Positions 1 to 11,527 of a DNA stretch of 64,000 bases are shown in pieces. Below the pieces are notes generated by a model. The model did no database searches. It was not told where the DNA came from and saw only the letters and a list, made by a program, of their open reading frames with translations. The first letter of the stretch is position 1. Each line of letters opens with the position of its first letter. The DNA is from Polyporus tsugae (taxonomy: Eukaryota > Basidiomycota > Agaricomycetes > Polyporales > Polyporaceae): contig JAHRBS010000003.1 of assembly GCA_024305745.1 (NCBI GenBank), forward strand, positions 992,001 through 1,056,000, written 5' to 3'. A program made the translations under genes and the position numbers.

Positions 1-15
1 TCTCCCCCCACGCAG

Positions 16-229
16 ACGAGGCATTCACATCCGAAAACTGGATCGTAAGTCGCTCTCCGCCGGTGGGTATGATAAATCTGGATATTCACCGCTGGTCTTT
101 CAGGTGCGCATCTATCATGTCAAGAAGGAGGATCTGTTGGGCCGCGACCTCAAGGCGGCGAACGCGTTCGCCAACGGCAAGAAGAGGAAGAAGTCCAAGC
201 CGCTGTCGAGGCGGAGAGCCGTCGCGTAG
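16..229 (+). CDS. STT3: STT3 oligosaccharyltransferase catalytic subunit, 3' end only
   Basis: Two exons are visible: 16-44, preceded by an intron ending in CAG at 13-15, and 104-229, which ends at a TAG stop. The spliced product ends with EAFTSENWIVRIYHVKK followed by a Lys/Arg-rich tail. The motif EAFTSE(N/H)W(L/I)VRIY is the conserved C-terminal signature of STT3, the catalytic subunit of the ER oligosaccharyltransferase that moves the lipid-linked glycan to Asn in NxS/T sites. The basic tail KKRKKSKPLSRRR would lie on the ER side. The membrane domain and the WWDYG region are outside the window, so only about 50 residues can be judged. Identity rests on this signature; the chance of another family is small. 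Confidence 0.85.
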
Positions 230-1938
230 ATTCTGTGTCTGTCCGTCTATTTGCGCGTCTCGTAATTTACTCGCTCTCTTTTTCATCTCCCGCCCACGAC
301 ATTGTCTTTGGGAGGTCTGCTGTCCCGGGGCTCACCGTAAATTAGGTACAACTTGCGTCGAGTTCCAGACCGAGGGGTGGATATACTATGAAGCCGAGAC
401 GGGTAAAGTTCCGGACCTCGATGACCGGTACAGTGCTCCGCGTTGGGATCAGGGGTGCGAGTCACTGATTCTTCCGAGATGGTCACGATGTGGACGTTCA
501 TATTGGATCTTCGCAGGTGCCAATGAAATTGGCCATCGAACTCCCATCCCTGCACTGCACGATTCCGCTGCAAGCGTATGTGCATTGGTAAACACGGTCG
601 GGGTCAGTCGATCGATGATGCATCGCATGCGATCTACGATGTCGATGGCGTTGATTTCATGTTGTGTGGGGTATTGGCAGATCTATGCACACGTCTCCGA
701 CAGTGCTCCAGGCTTCAGCACACTTTTACAGTATATGTTGTGCTCCATGTCTCACCCACACATGGCGGCTGATTGGCAAACGAGGTCCATCCCTCGACGC
801 CCGTCACATTCACCAGCATCCCCGCCATTTTCGTGGGGAAGCATGGCTTCGCATGGGGCCGCCACTGGTCACCCTTCGGCCTCGAGGGTGTCGAGGACCT
901 GCGCACACGTATCTTCTTCGTCAAATTGTGGCGCTTCAATGGGAGCCTGAAGTTCGATTGACCGCTCTTCTCCACCGTGACACTGAGGCGGAGCGACTGG
1001 GTGAACCTCTGGCAGCTTCTGGGGCTCAGCGCGTTAGAAGCTCGGACGGAGTCGATCATACCATGGCATATGCATATCGTCAGGCCTACTTCGGCGAGAA
1101 GTGCAACGGTCGAAGTTCGGGTCTGCTGAAACCATAGCTGGCGTCGAAACCTAGCTTGTGAGAGTCTTCGGACCATTCGCTTAGGCCCGTGTTTGTCCAA
1201 AGCCAATATCCATGGAGTTGGCGAACGTTTGGAAGACGCATTTAGATTGCACCAAGCTGGGGCGAAACCAGTGAAGCCGAAGAAGGCTGCCGTGTAGTCG
1301 TCCTCAAAATCGACTCGCTACAAAAATACCCTCTAAACGCGGCTGCGGCTAACCGAACTTACCATGCCCGGCCCTGGGCCTGGGGTCAGTCGATCACGTC
1401 GGTGCCATTTGCAACATGCCCGCTTCAAGTGTGTGGATGGGCCCGGGACCAGTGTAGCCTGCCACAGCATCCCCGAGTCGCATTTCAAGTTACTCCCTAC
1501 ACTGACCCACAGCTGATTCTAGCTCAAGCATAGAATTCGCCGTACTGTCACTATTCATACTGCATATTAAATAGTAAGGTGCTGTCTGTGTTCAAGGTTC
1601 TTCGGAGTCAGTTGAGCGACGGACTCCGGAATCGACACTCCGCGCACCTCACCCCTTCCTCGCGCTGGAACGTCAATGCCTAAACAGGCGTGTGCAGATA
1701 TTATACAGATAGACGGAGCCTTAAATACCGGCGGAATACAGGCGACGAAAGCGTTCAGACATGATCCAACGTGCGGAGAACTTCATCGATACCCAAGACC
1801 CGTGGAGGGAGCGAGGCTGGGGTAATGCGAGGGTCGCACGTCAGTCCGCGGTCGGAGACACGAGAGACAGGCTTCGCGCACTCACTTGTTCACTGTCCGG
1901 AGTGCGCGCAGTCGGCGACCGCGCAGCCCGCGTCCTAG
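230..1938. other. 1.7 kb with no recognised gene
   Basis: Downstream of the STT3 stop. Open frames here are short, overlap on both strands and contain no recognisable domain. The stretch probably holds the 3' UTR and intergenic DNA, possibly with decayed sequence. Confidence 0.5.
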
Positions 1939-2495
1939 TCAGGCCTCCTCAGTTCCCCCATTTGCACCGTGCGGCCCCTCCGCACCTTGTGCCTCCTCCA
2001 CCCCGATCCATGGGGAGGGGTCGAGAATCATGGTGTCGTATTCCGCCTGCGATATCGCGCGGAAGTAGGTGGTTCCGGCCGTCCACCGCGTCAGCAAGAG
2101 TTCCAGCTTGCCGAGGTTCGGCACGTCGGACAGGTTCTTGAACGGGACGTCTGCGAGCGGCCAGCCCTCGATGCGGACGCGGTACCGCGAGACCACGTCT
2201 CGTATGTACGCTGCGCGACTCCAGCGCATCTGGGCATTCGATTCGCCCGTGATCTCGCCTATGGGGAAGAGAAGGTGTCAATACAAATGGTGCACGTCCT
2301 GTAAGCGCGAGCGCGATGTAACGTACAAAGCTTTTGCTTCACTAGGTTGCGCAAGTCGCTCCGCGTCTGCGTCATGCGTTCCGAATACGACCTCTGGGGG
2401 TTGACGCGGAACCGGTGTTGGTAGCTCTGTGGAGAGGGAGCGGCCATGGCGAGCGAGACGAAGAGGGCTTGGAAGTAGTCGGCAGTGGTATGCAA
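1939..2495 (-). CDS. Basidiomycete-type conserved protein of unknown function, partial or decayed
   Basis: Two segments splice cleanly on the minus strand: 2495-2327 and 2258-1939, with donor GTACGT, acceptor ATAG and matching phase, giving about 162 residues to a TGA stop. The core around YRVRIEGWP, VPFKNLSD and a downstream LLxRW...TYFRAIS stretch looks like a motif set I associate with many agaricomycete hypothetical proteins that have no assigned function. No convincing upstream exon or start was found: the first Met at 2495 is only the first Met of the open frame. The gene may therefore be a 3' fragment or a decayed copy. No domain with a known reaction is visible. GC-rich codon use in the second exon supports past or present coding. 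Confidence 0.5.
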
Positions 2496-3787
2496 AGACC
2501 CGTCTGTGCTTGAGCAGATGTCTAGCCTTGCCCTGTCTCTTCAGCGGCCCTCCTCTACCCATACTTATACCCATGGCGGGCCCTGTTACCGGACATGGAT
2601 CACCCTCGGCGACAGCATGGTTGAGGCCAGGTCGTGGCCCGTCCTCAAGGATCGCCTCGACGAATGCTTGAACTCGGAAACGTTGGGGAGGCCCGCTTTG
2701 ATTTTGTTGCACTTCTGGCAATTCGCTTGCCAACTCGTACGGATTCACCATTCGCTGCGTTAATTAAAGCCTATGAGGGCGACTTGCGACCCGTGTGATG
2801 ACCTCGGGGTGCAGCAGAGCGGGGTCTGTCCGACCAAATCAGCGGGCGATCGACGTAATGTAGGCGTACGTGGTCTTGATTTCCGAGATACGTTTTGCAT
2901 CAAAGTCTACCCCAAGATCCCATTGAAAATGAACGGGTGTGAGTAGGAGACGTGGAATCGATAACGGCATCGCCAGGCGCTTCACCGTTTCCCCGCGCTT
3001 TGCGGTCCAAAACCCGTCAGTCAGTCAGCCACCCGCAGCAGGTCGCCGTTGTGGCGTCGAGCGTGTTGGAGAGTCACCACGCACATCTCTCGCACTAGAC
3101 CGTGACCGTCGCCGTGCAGCTTCTAGGCCCAATGCACAACGAAGGGCAGATACACTCCGACTTCAGCTTGACATTGAGGGCGCCTTGCGGCAGCTTCGCC
3201 AGATCGTTCCTCGGCACCTTGTTCTTGAAGAATTGCCAACAATGAGTGCAGAACATCAGAAGTCAGTGATTTCATCGTCCGTCGTGGTGATGAAACAACA
3301 CGTACTCGCAGCTCAGGCCTCGTATCGTTGACGTCGGTGGGCAAAGGGCGCCTCGTGTTGGCCCAGTTATGAAAAGCGTCCTTTCCGCGGGCATGTGCAT
3401 TTTAATGCCTCCAGCGGCCCGACACGCGTGGAGCGCGGATCGAGGTCGCCACGCCTGGCGTCGAGAGACTGGGATCCGCCTCTCCTTCTCCCGCGTTCCA
3501 TAACCACAAGATTAATCTAGTAACGCCCCACCTCGCCCTAGCATCTGACGCCGCCTATGATACAAGTAGTTTAGCACTACAGATCTTGAAGTAATGCAAC
3601 TAAGCTCACCGGACTTGCCCTGCGCAAACTCAGACCGATAGAAAACAGGCGGTTAACGCATACCCAAAGCACGCGACACAGATCCACATTACATCCGAAT
3701 AGGTGAGCCAATCAATAATTTACACAATAGTCACCCACAAAGCGAGCCTATGTACCACAAACGCCGTGTGCTGCCCGAGAGAAGCGA
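2496..3787. other. 1.3 kb with no recognised gene
   Basis: Overlapping short frames on both strands, none with a domain I recognise. Part of it may be the missing 5' portion of the minus-strand gene just below it, in decayed form. The stretch next to 3787 probably holds the 3' UTR of the PDI-like gene. Confidence 0.45.
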
Positions 3788-5571
3788 TTACAGTTCATCC
3801 GTAGCATGACCGCGAGTCTTCGGTTCCTCAATCGATGTAGAGGAAACGACTTCTGAGGTTATCGTTGACGTCGCCGCTGGAGCTTCTTCAACTACGGAGG
3901 GCGAAGACGCCGCGCCGTCAGCGGGCTCCTCGCGCTTGGTCAACGTTGCGGAAGCAGACTCAGCGGGGTCCGTCTCCACCGTGTTCGCGCTTTCGCCAGC
4001 TACTGGTGTTTTCGGGTGACCGGTCGCCTGCGGAGTGAAGACTACCTGGCCCGCCTCGTCCGTCCTTGCCATCTTCGGTCTCTCGCGCTCGCTCCTTTCG
4101 GCCTCCTGCTGCGCCTTGAGGATCTTGCGGATAGGGTCCTCCTCCTCTGCACCCTTTGCCTTCCCACTCTCGTCCTTCTTCGGCAGCGCACCACCCATCA
4201 TGCCCGGGTAGCCGTTCTTCTCGTGGAAGTCAGCCCCGGCGCCGTTCTTGATGGCCTCCTCGAAGTCGATAATGTCCGTGAAGCCGCCATGGGCGAGGGC
4301 CATCCGCTGCGCCTCCTGCTTGCGCTCGATCTCGAGCATCTTCTCATCAGGGACGAACTCCTCCTCCGCCGCCTGCTTGTTCAGGGTCGACAGGTCCGCG
4401 GTGCCGTCGAGCACTGAATCGAAGAACTTCGAGAGCGAGTCGTGCTTCTGGATCCCTACCATGCACACAATGTCAGCGCCGAGTTCAGGGAAACACGATC
4501 GCGGCGCACGAAACGCACCTTCATAGCGCACATAATCCGTCGAGCCGGTGGGATAGAGCAGAACCTTGGACGACTTGGCCTCCCCTTGCTCCAACCCCAT
4601 CTTCACGGAACTCTTTCCCTTTCGGTCGCGGTGAATGGCGAACTTGATCTCGCCCTTGTACTTGTTTCCGAGCGTTTGCCAAAGTAGGGGGATGTGCTTG
4701 CCCTGGTTGAGAAGGACGGCGCGTGGGGCATCTGTGTTCTGTTTCCGTAGATGAGCTTAGCACGGGAAGGTGGATTGTACCGGGAATTACGCACCTCCTC
4801 AACCCAGGCTGGGAGATCTTCGAGGTGATAGACCTTCTTGACGTTGTGCGGGATGTTGCGCGAAGCCCAGTAATAGAATGCGCTTGCACTCCGATTCGGG
4901 CCGTCAAAGTCGACAGGCTTCGACTTGCCTCCTCGCGGGAACAGCTGCGGTGAGCAAGGAAGTGGAAGTGTTGATGTCAGGTGGATACGAATCTGGGACG
5001 AGTCGCAAGTCTTACCTTGACGGTAGGGAAACCCTGGACACCCTGCTCCGCGCACAACTTCTTGTTGCTCTGCTTGTCACAGTCGACGGCGTAGAACGGA
5101 ATCATTGGGTATACGCCGAGGGCCGCCCTGCTGAATTCGGGAGACATCCGTTGGCAGTGCTGTTGCCTCCGTCAATATTCTCGGACGGATGCGCATCAGG
5201 AAGGATGAAACATACCCCGCACCATGGCGCAACAAAGGCGACTACAGACGTTGCCTGTCGGGATACTCAGTTAGTACTTCGCTTGAGGTAGCTTGACAGG
5301 CGCCTGTGTCCTACAGCCACCGATGACGCATTTCCGGCTCGCGATATTTCATGAACTTGGGGAACCAGAGACACGCGGCGCAGCGCGGGGTGGGTGCTCG
5401 ACACGTGTAGTGGAATAGAAATAGGGGAGTCGGGGAGGCACATACGTTTTCCTTCATCGCTTTCCTGAATCCCTTCGCGTCAATCTGCTTCACGAGTGTG
5501 TCCTTTGGGAAGAGGGCGGCCGACGCCAACGAAGGCGTCAGTGCGACGACCAGAGCGAACCAAAGCTGCAT
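3788..5571 (-). CDS. ER thioredoxin-domain protein, protein disulfide isomerase (MPD1/PDIA6-like)
   Basis: Six exons: 5571-5446, 5254-5216, 5159-5016, 4944-4795, 4738-4519, 4455-3788. All phases agree and give about 448 residues. An N-terminal signal peptide (MQLWFALVVALTPSLASA) is followed by a thioredoxin domain. Its active site WCGHC is split by intron 2, between the Gly and His codons. The cis-Pro region reads GFPTVK. A second thioredoxin-like fold without cysteines follows (about residues 155-280), then an acidic/basic helical region and a Ser/Thr/Glu-rich tail ending ATDEL. That end resembles an HDEL-type ER-retention signal but is not canonical. Expected role: thiol-disulfide exchange on secretory clients in the ER lumen. 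The gene is divergent from the Ran-binding gene, with 0.9 kb of shared upstream DNA that carries a UPRE-like TGACGTGG. The closest named relatives cannot be settled by eye. Confidence 0.88.
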
Positions 5572-6452
5572 GACGTTCGAGAGCGGTGTACGAGGGCTGG
5601 TTTATCCCGACAGTAGTTGGCCAGAGTTGAGTGCGAGCAGAGGTGTACGGGGATTGTCAAGCGAGCTGCGTGACTTATAAGATCGGTGCTCGGCGCGTGG
5701 GGAATCAGGCCGATGTGAGCTGACGTGGCCGAACCCTGCGAGAGCATTTCCCACCGCCCCGGGACTGGTCGCTGCGATGCCGACGACATTCGCGCTGGCC
5801 AACGGGGCGGTTGTACCCACGAAACATGCTGCCTGCGACTTTCGTTGGGCGAGAACTGCCCCGCGGCGGTGGTTTTCTGTCAACCTGCGACTCGCCTCTT
5901 CCCCACTGTTTACGTGGCCGAGCACACGACGGCTGGGAGGAGTCTGTTTCTTCCATATATGGAAAAACTCCCACATGTCTTATCCGCTTGTAGGCATTTG
6001 ACAGACTGGCTGCTCTCACCGTCTGCGCTTGCACCGACAATAAGTACTCTCGCCTCTGCCTCACCAATATATATCTTCTGTCTCGCAACTCCTTGACGAT
6101 CGCGCATATACCCAACAATTCAGCAATGTGCGCACTCAGTGTATCGCTTGAGCGCAAGTGCCCAGGTGTATACATTGGCGCGAAATGCTAATGGATATCG
6201 TGCAGGCCCCCACACGTGTTGTGCTAACGGCCCGCCTCATGTCGGGCGCAAGGCGGACATCATACCCCAGGTTAAAAGCGAATCATGAGGCAATTCCACA
6301 CGCTTTCTCTTCCAGCACCTATCACCTCGACCGCGAATCGCCCTACAGCCCACCGGGTCCCAAAGGCCGTCACAGCAACACTGGAATCTCACTTTTACCT
6401 ATAACCTTTTGACGAACGCATTTGGCAACTGGGATACCACGCGATCCCCACC
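5572..6452. other. Divergent upstream region between PDI-like and Ran-binding genes
   Basis: About 880 bases between two divergent starts. A TTATAA element lies near 5675, about 100 bases before the PDI-like ATG. TGACGTGG is at 5721-5728. No gene is seen. Confidence 0.5.
5721..5728 (+). promoter_or_regulatory. UPRE-like element TGACGTGG upstream of the PDI-like gene
   Basis: The octamer TGACGTGG lies about 150 bases upstream of the PDI-like ATG. The same core is the binding site known for XBP1/Hac1 in the unfolded-protein response. Its position before an ER folding gene fits, but an 8-mer can occur by chance and basidiomycete Hac1-like sites vary. Confidence 0.35.
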
Positions 6453-8440
6453 ATGTTCCCTCTGAACGACTTTAATTTTGTTGCTTGCGCCCTCGCAACG
6501 TTCTCCGCCGCGGTAGGCTACAACGTCTCCCGCAGACGCGGCCGAAACTCCAGCAGCGGGTAAGCACCATTCAATCCATCGTCTGGGATCTCCGAAAGCA
6601 CTCCGCTGACCAGCGCCCCGCATCGTTGCGGCCTCCGCATTCCCCTCATATCGGTATCTCCTACCCGGGACACTCCTGCTGTAGCCACGCCGAAAGCGAG
6701 CGCGCCAAGAAGGAGAAGGAGGGCCGGCTCGGGTTCCTCAAGTTCCATCGCAGGAACAGCGTTACGAGCGCGCGGTCCGCGAGCGTCGCCCCGAGCATCA
6801 GCGAGAGCGACGCGGGCACGGAGCCCCCCTCCAGCAAGTGCGGCACCCCCGCTCCCCCCGAAGCCGAGCAGGAACAACTTGAACTTGAAAGCGTAAGCAT
6901 TTCTCGTCGACTTTGCGCCCTCGCGGCGACCATCACGGCACTGGGGGCAACGCGCCACGGGCAAGTGTGGCTCCTGCGGACCGGCAGCGATGGGTAGACG
7001 CGATGGGTGCGGCGCGCACGCAGGGCAGGTGTTGACTCCGTCTGTGTGTGTTGCAGTTTCCGGACGGGCTCGAGATCGCGCGGCCCGAGGACGGATCGCT
7101 GAAGCGCAAGCGTTCGCCTTCTCCTAGGCTTGCGGTGAGTCCTGTCGTCCATTCCCGTTCCGAATGTCGATCACGGCATGTCCTAAACGGTTCATATGGC
7201 ATCTCCTGATAGGATGCCGACACGCCCCCCGTTAAGCGACGCAGGACGCCACCTGCGGGGAAGGAGGAGATGGACACAGACGAAAAAAGTGCAGTGAAGC
7301 TCGAAGAGAGCACGCCTCAGCCCTTCACTGCCGACGATATCCCGGGGGTAGCTTCAGCCGCCACCATCGCCACTGTCGATGCGGATGTGGAGGTTCCGGG
7401 GTCAGGTGAGGTGCCTGCCATCTCGGAACAAGCACCTGTGGCGGACGAGCTGGTGTATGCACCTGTGCCTGCAAACATGGAGTCGTCCGCCGCTACCACT
7501 GCCAGCTTGACTGCGCTCTCGGCATCCCCGCAATGCCTCCCTGCAACAAGGCCATCCGTTCAGCTTCCGACTCCTGGTCCCTCTTGGCACACAGGTACAC
7601 CCATTGTAGCAGTAAGTTCGCCCATGTCTCCCATTTATTGTTTTTGCACTGACGCCCCGTCTATTCTGAAGGCAAGAGCTTCCTCTGCCTTTTCTGCATT
7701 CACAGGACAACGCTCTGCGTTTGCGAACTCATGCGTTGGTCCTCAAAGAGTCCCTGTCTGGTCAACAAGCACAAGCGGCTCGGCCTCCAACTTCGGCGAT
7801 GCGCCGGCCGACTCTACTTCCTCGGACGCAAACCCTTTGGTGGCATCGACGCAATCTACCGCGATCGCACAAAAAGGTACGGAGTAGTTTTCTGGTCATG
7901 ACGATCTTGTGGAAAATACTCAGACGGCTCTGTGTCCAGTGCTGACGGGCGAGGAGGACGAGGAAGTGGAGAAGGAGATGAAGGGGGCCAAGGTCTTCAT
8001 CAAGCGGGGCGACCGCGACTTCTGCGAAGGAATCCTCGGTAACGTCAAGTTCCTCAAGCACAAGGAGACTGGCGAACACCGTATCCGTGAGCTCCGCCGC
8101 GTCTGCCCTGATATTACGTCGCTGATAAGTCGCGTGTCGTAGTTTTCCGTCGGGAATCGGTGTGGAAGGTCACGATGAGCGTCCGCCTACGGCCGACCGT
8201 CCGTTGCTCCTTCGACGAAGCGCAGGGCGCCCTCCGTGTAACGCTCAAGGAGCCCATCGAAGACACCCAGCAAGAGCAGTTGGTCATTTACGTGTTGAAG
8301 GTACGTAATCGTTGCAGCATGCCGTTTAAGCTTTCGCTGACTCGAGGGTGGCCGGTCAGCGGGGGAAGGCGTCGCGGTCGGAGTTCGCAGAGTTCGCGAA
8401 GGTGGTCACAGGTAGTGCGCGGCTACAGGGCCGCGCCTGA
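6453..8440 (+). CDS. Ran-binding-domain (RanBD1) protein, Yrb2/RanBP3-like
   Basis: Eight exons: 6453-6559, 6685-6892, 7057-7134, 7213-7611, 7672-7876, 7940-8086, 8143-8300, 8360-8440. Phases agree throughout and give about 460 residues. The N-terminus has a short hydrophobic stretch ending in RRR. A long acidic/Ser-rich middle follows, with KRKR and KRRR basic clusters that could act as nuclear localisation signals. The C-terminal part is a RanBD1 domain: TGEEDEEV, then KVFIKRGDRDFCEGILGNVK, FLKHKETGEHRI and LFRRESVWKV, which are the family's hallmark strands. RanBD proteins bind Ran-GTP and act in nuclear export (Yrb2/RanBP3) or at the pore (Nup2). The weak FxF/FG content (SAFSAF, NFGD) does not make it a clear nucleoporin. 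The final exon, starting RGKASRSEFAEFAKVV, resembles the extreme C-terminus of Yrb2-type proteins. Confidence 0.88.
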
Positions 8441-9871
8441 CGCGCTTCTTGCTGATACAGTTGCAACGTTCCCCACCTCTTCACCGCAGACTCCAGGATC
8501 ACATCACATTGCCTTATGGCATTTGCAACGACCGGGGTATACTGTAGTCGCGCAGGGCGTGACGGTACCAGACATAGTAACTTATTTGTTCAAGGATTAC
8601 GGGACAAGGCTTTGAGAAGTATCGGCGCATCTACGTATGTAACGAGTAATTCGCATACCCATGTGTACGGATGGTGTTGGAGGAGAAGGACGAAGTCGTG
8701 TTCTTCGCTGCATTGATCCAAGTCGCCGCTTGCCTTCCATTTCCCGCTAATCTCCCACGACGATGCGTGCAATGTGGCCGCTACCACGGTGCATGTTGAC
8801 ATATACGGCCCAATACTCCCGATGTACGCTCAGCTCGGCTCATCTCGAAGTCTTCTGTGGGCTGTGTCGCCATTGTCGTGGTCTCCAGGGGCGGGTGCAT
8901 CGATATCCATGCGGCCATCGTCCTCGTGCTTTGCTGCACAACGAAAAGGCGAACGAGGGATATCTCAGTCTGTTTGCATGGCATACTTACTAATGAGACC
9001 ATCAAGGCAAGTTGATTATCAAGTTAGCCAACAAACCGCATGATGATTCATGTCGTCCAGATATGCCTTTAGAATGGATTCGGACGCTCAAACAAATTTA
9101 TGTAAGTACTACAGGCTGCAGCAGGGCAACATTGACGAGGTGAACAGATCGCCGTCACTTGATACCGTATGCCGAGGTTGCAGAAGAGATGTGGAAGGTC
9201 ATGAGTACTACACGCGCGACGAGCCTTATTGTGATTGCGGCCCAAGGCGCACACGGACGTTGTGCTCTTTTTGGCAGGCGTTGTAGTCTGGCGGGGACCC
9301 CGAGGGACCGCGGTGGCAGTGTCGCCGGCATGCCTCGGCAGAGGACAATAACGGGCTGGCGCCGGTGGCCGAGGTCTCGCTTGGTCGTGTTTGTGGGTGC
9401 GCGTTTACCGTTTGGGTGCACGAAGCGGAAGCGCCGGGGCGTGTTTATATCCCGTGTTGATGTTTCCTAACCGACCCAATTGTCCCTCGGCAGGGCAAGG
9501 TGGACACACTTTTGTCCACTCCCTGTTCATAAGGACACTTCCTACAGAGCTGGAACACCACACCAGCCAGTCTAGTGTTCCCGCTCCACTTGCATCTGCT
9601 ATCCGCTCTCCCCCGCTCTCTGCTTCATACATACCCTAGGACTTGTCAGTCCTCTGTAGCCTTAACCAGCAACTCGTCTTCGTCTTCCAGTTCAACCACA
9701 TTTGACCCATCTCGGCTCTCACTAGAAACCCTTACGTCCTTCATCCGTTTCTGGTAAGCAACTCCTTACCTCCGACGCCGCTTACATCTGCCGCAGCTAC
9801 TGACACCCCTGCTCGCCCCAGACGCCTTCCCTTCCACGCCCAAACCTCTTAACGCCCCACAAACTATATTC
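8441..9871. other. 1.4 kb without a recognised gene; 5' leader of the next gene
   Basis: No open frame here shows a domain or consistent splice structure on either strand. The last 300 bases are pyrimidine-rich and probably contain the promoter and 5' UTR of the 551-residue gene. Confidence 0.5.
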
Positions 9872-11527
9872 ATGTCTGCTGCTATCACGACCGCTCAATT
9901 TGACTCTACCACCGACAACGCCCCAGCCTACGCATTCCTCGCATACCCGCCCCCGCAGAAGAAACGGCCCACGCAGCCTCTTCCTTCTCCACCAGCACCC
10001 AAACGCGCTCCGTGCTCGCCAGCCCACCCTAGGCGTCGCTCTGCCACCACTTCCGCTATCGCGGCTTGGGTGGCCGCAGTTCAACCCGGGTCTCCTGCAC
10101 CTTTAACACCCCGCCGTCGCTCGTCAATCTCGAGCACTCGCCGCTCTTCCTACGGCTCAGCCTCTATCGTCTCCCGGCGCCCGTCGATCAGCACGGGAAC
10201 CCCGCACTCTGCATCATTCCTGAACTGCCAGGTCATCACCCCGTGCGTCAAGGACTTCAAGCCGGATCTTACCGCCGTGGGATACACCTCCGTCTTCGTG
10301 CACTTCCCGGAAACCCCGCTTTCTGCTACGATCCCTCTTTACACCGGCGCCGCGGATAAGAATCGTCCCCCTCCTTCCTTCAACCGCATCCCTTCTGTCC
10401 CCACCTCGCCTTCGAGCCCCGTCAGACCTGTGAAGAGCCTGAAGCACTTCCGCTCTCTCTCTGCCCTCAAAACCGGGCGCCGCGCGCGTTCCAAGTCTTC
10501 GGCGATCCGTGCTCCCCCCTCTCCGGCGATGAAGTCCCCCGTCCGCACGAGCTCCAAGGCGGCCCGCGCCCAGGCGAGTGCAGCCATCAGCGCGAGCAAG
10601 AAGTCCAAGTACGCCAAGTTCCGCCCTCCCCCGCTGGCCACCGAGCTCGCTCTCGCACAGCTCGCCGACGGCGGCTCGATCGAGGACCACATCCGTCGCT
10701 TCGCCGAGGCGCAAGCCAAGGCCGACGGCGCGACTGAGGTGACACGTGACGGCCGTCTGGTCGGCGTCTCGGACGTCTACCGTGACGGCATGGGTGGTGT
10801 CTGGCGCGACCAGGACGAGGAGTGGGAGTACGCGCACCTTCTGGGCGGCGACAACGACTGGTTCGGGAGCGAGGAGAGCTGGGTCCGCTTCGGCTCGCCC
10901 ACGAAGCCGCGCAAGTCCTCGCTCGTCCCGTCGGTGTCCGAGAACGACGACCCGCGCCGCGGCAGCGTCTCGAGCCAGGACTCGGACCTCGACCCGCGCT
11001 ACGCGATGCAGGCCGAGGACACGCGCGACGACCTCGCCGCGTTCGGGAGCGCGCTCGCGCCGGCCTGCGCGCGGCGCCCCGGCATGTCTGTCCTCGCGAT
11101 CCCCGCCCGCGCTCGCCGCACCGCAAAGCACCTCCGCAAGCCCGAGTTCCTCCTGAACGCTTTCCCCGTGCCTGAGGGCGTCGTCGCTCCTCCCGTGACC
11201 GTGACAGTGCCCATGCAGGCAGGCAAAGCGCCGTCGCCCAAGCAGCGCAGGCGTCCCGCTCCGCTCAAGCTCACCCCGCCGAGCCCGGCGTTCAAGTGCC
11301 CGACGAACCCCATAGACGCGGAGCAGGTCCGCGACGACTTCTTCGCGGCTTCGTTCGCCCCTGCTCCCCCGCCGAAGTCCGCCACCTACAGGCGCGCTGA
11401 GGCCCCGCGGACGGTCGCTCCTCTTTCGCCCCGCCCCGTGCAGGACGCTGGAGTTAAGAAGGCGTCGACGAAATTGGGCATGCGTGGGCTCTTCCGGGTT
11501 ATGGGCGGGAAGAAGGGCGACTTGTAG
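9872..11527 (+). CDS. Intronless 551-residue Pro/Ser/Arg-rich protein, function unknown
   Basis: A single open frame runs from ATG 9872 to TAG 11527, with strong third-position GC throughout. That makes the long antisense frame over it a shadow. The N-terminal third is Pro/Ser/Arg-rich and looks disordered (RRRSSISSTRRSSYGS). A conserved-looking stretch around residues 115-150 reads LNCQVITPCVKDFKPDLTAV. A charged region then contains EDHIRRFAEAQAKADG and RDQDEEWEYAHLLGGDNDWF, with aromatic and acidic residues. The C-terminus is basic (KLGMRGLFRVMGGKKGDL). No signal peptide, membrane helix or catalytic motif is seen. I cannot name a family; Ser/Pro sites flanked by Arg suggest phosphorylation. 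Intronless structure is unusual among its neighbours. Confidence 0.85.
   Translation: MSAAITTAQFDSTTDNAPAYAFLAYPPPQKKRPTQPLPSPPAPKRAPCSPAHPRRRSATTSAIAAWVAAVQPGSPAPLTPRRRSSISSTRRSSYGSASIVSRRPSISTGTPHSASFLNCQVITPCVKDFKPDLTAVGYTSVFVHFPETPLSATIPLYTGAADKNRPPPSFNRIPSVPTSPSSPVRPVKSLKHFRSLSALKTGRRARSKSSAIRAPPSPAMKSPVRTSSKAARAQASAAISASKKSKYAKFRPPPLATELALAQLADGGSIEDHIRRFAEAQAKADGATEVTRDGRLVGVSDVYRDGMGGVWRDQDEEWEYAHLLGGDNDWFGSEESWVRFGSPTKPRKSSLVPSVSENDDPRRGSVSSQDSDLDPRYAMQAEDTRDDLAAFGSALAPACARRPGMSVLAIPARARRTAKHLRKPEFLLNAFPVPEGVVAPPVTVTVPMQAGKAPSPKQRRRPAPLKLTPPSPAFKCPTNPIDAEQVRDDFFAASFAPAPPPKSATYRRAEAPRTVAPLSPRPVQDAGVKKASTKLGMRGLFRVMGGKKGDL

Noticed and set aside
8590..9470. Possible gene between the Ran-binding gene and the 551-residue gene
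   Set aside because: Frames on both strands are short, with no domain, no consistent introns and no start context.
10214..11131. Long antisense open frame (305 codons) over the 551-residue gene
   Set aside because: It is a mirror of a GC-rich sense gene with Arg/Ala-heavy content, no domain and no matching splice or start context.
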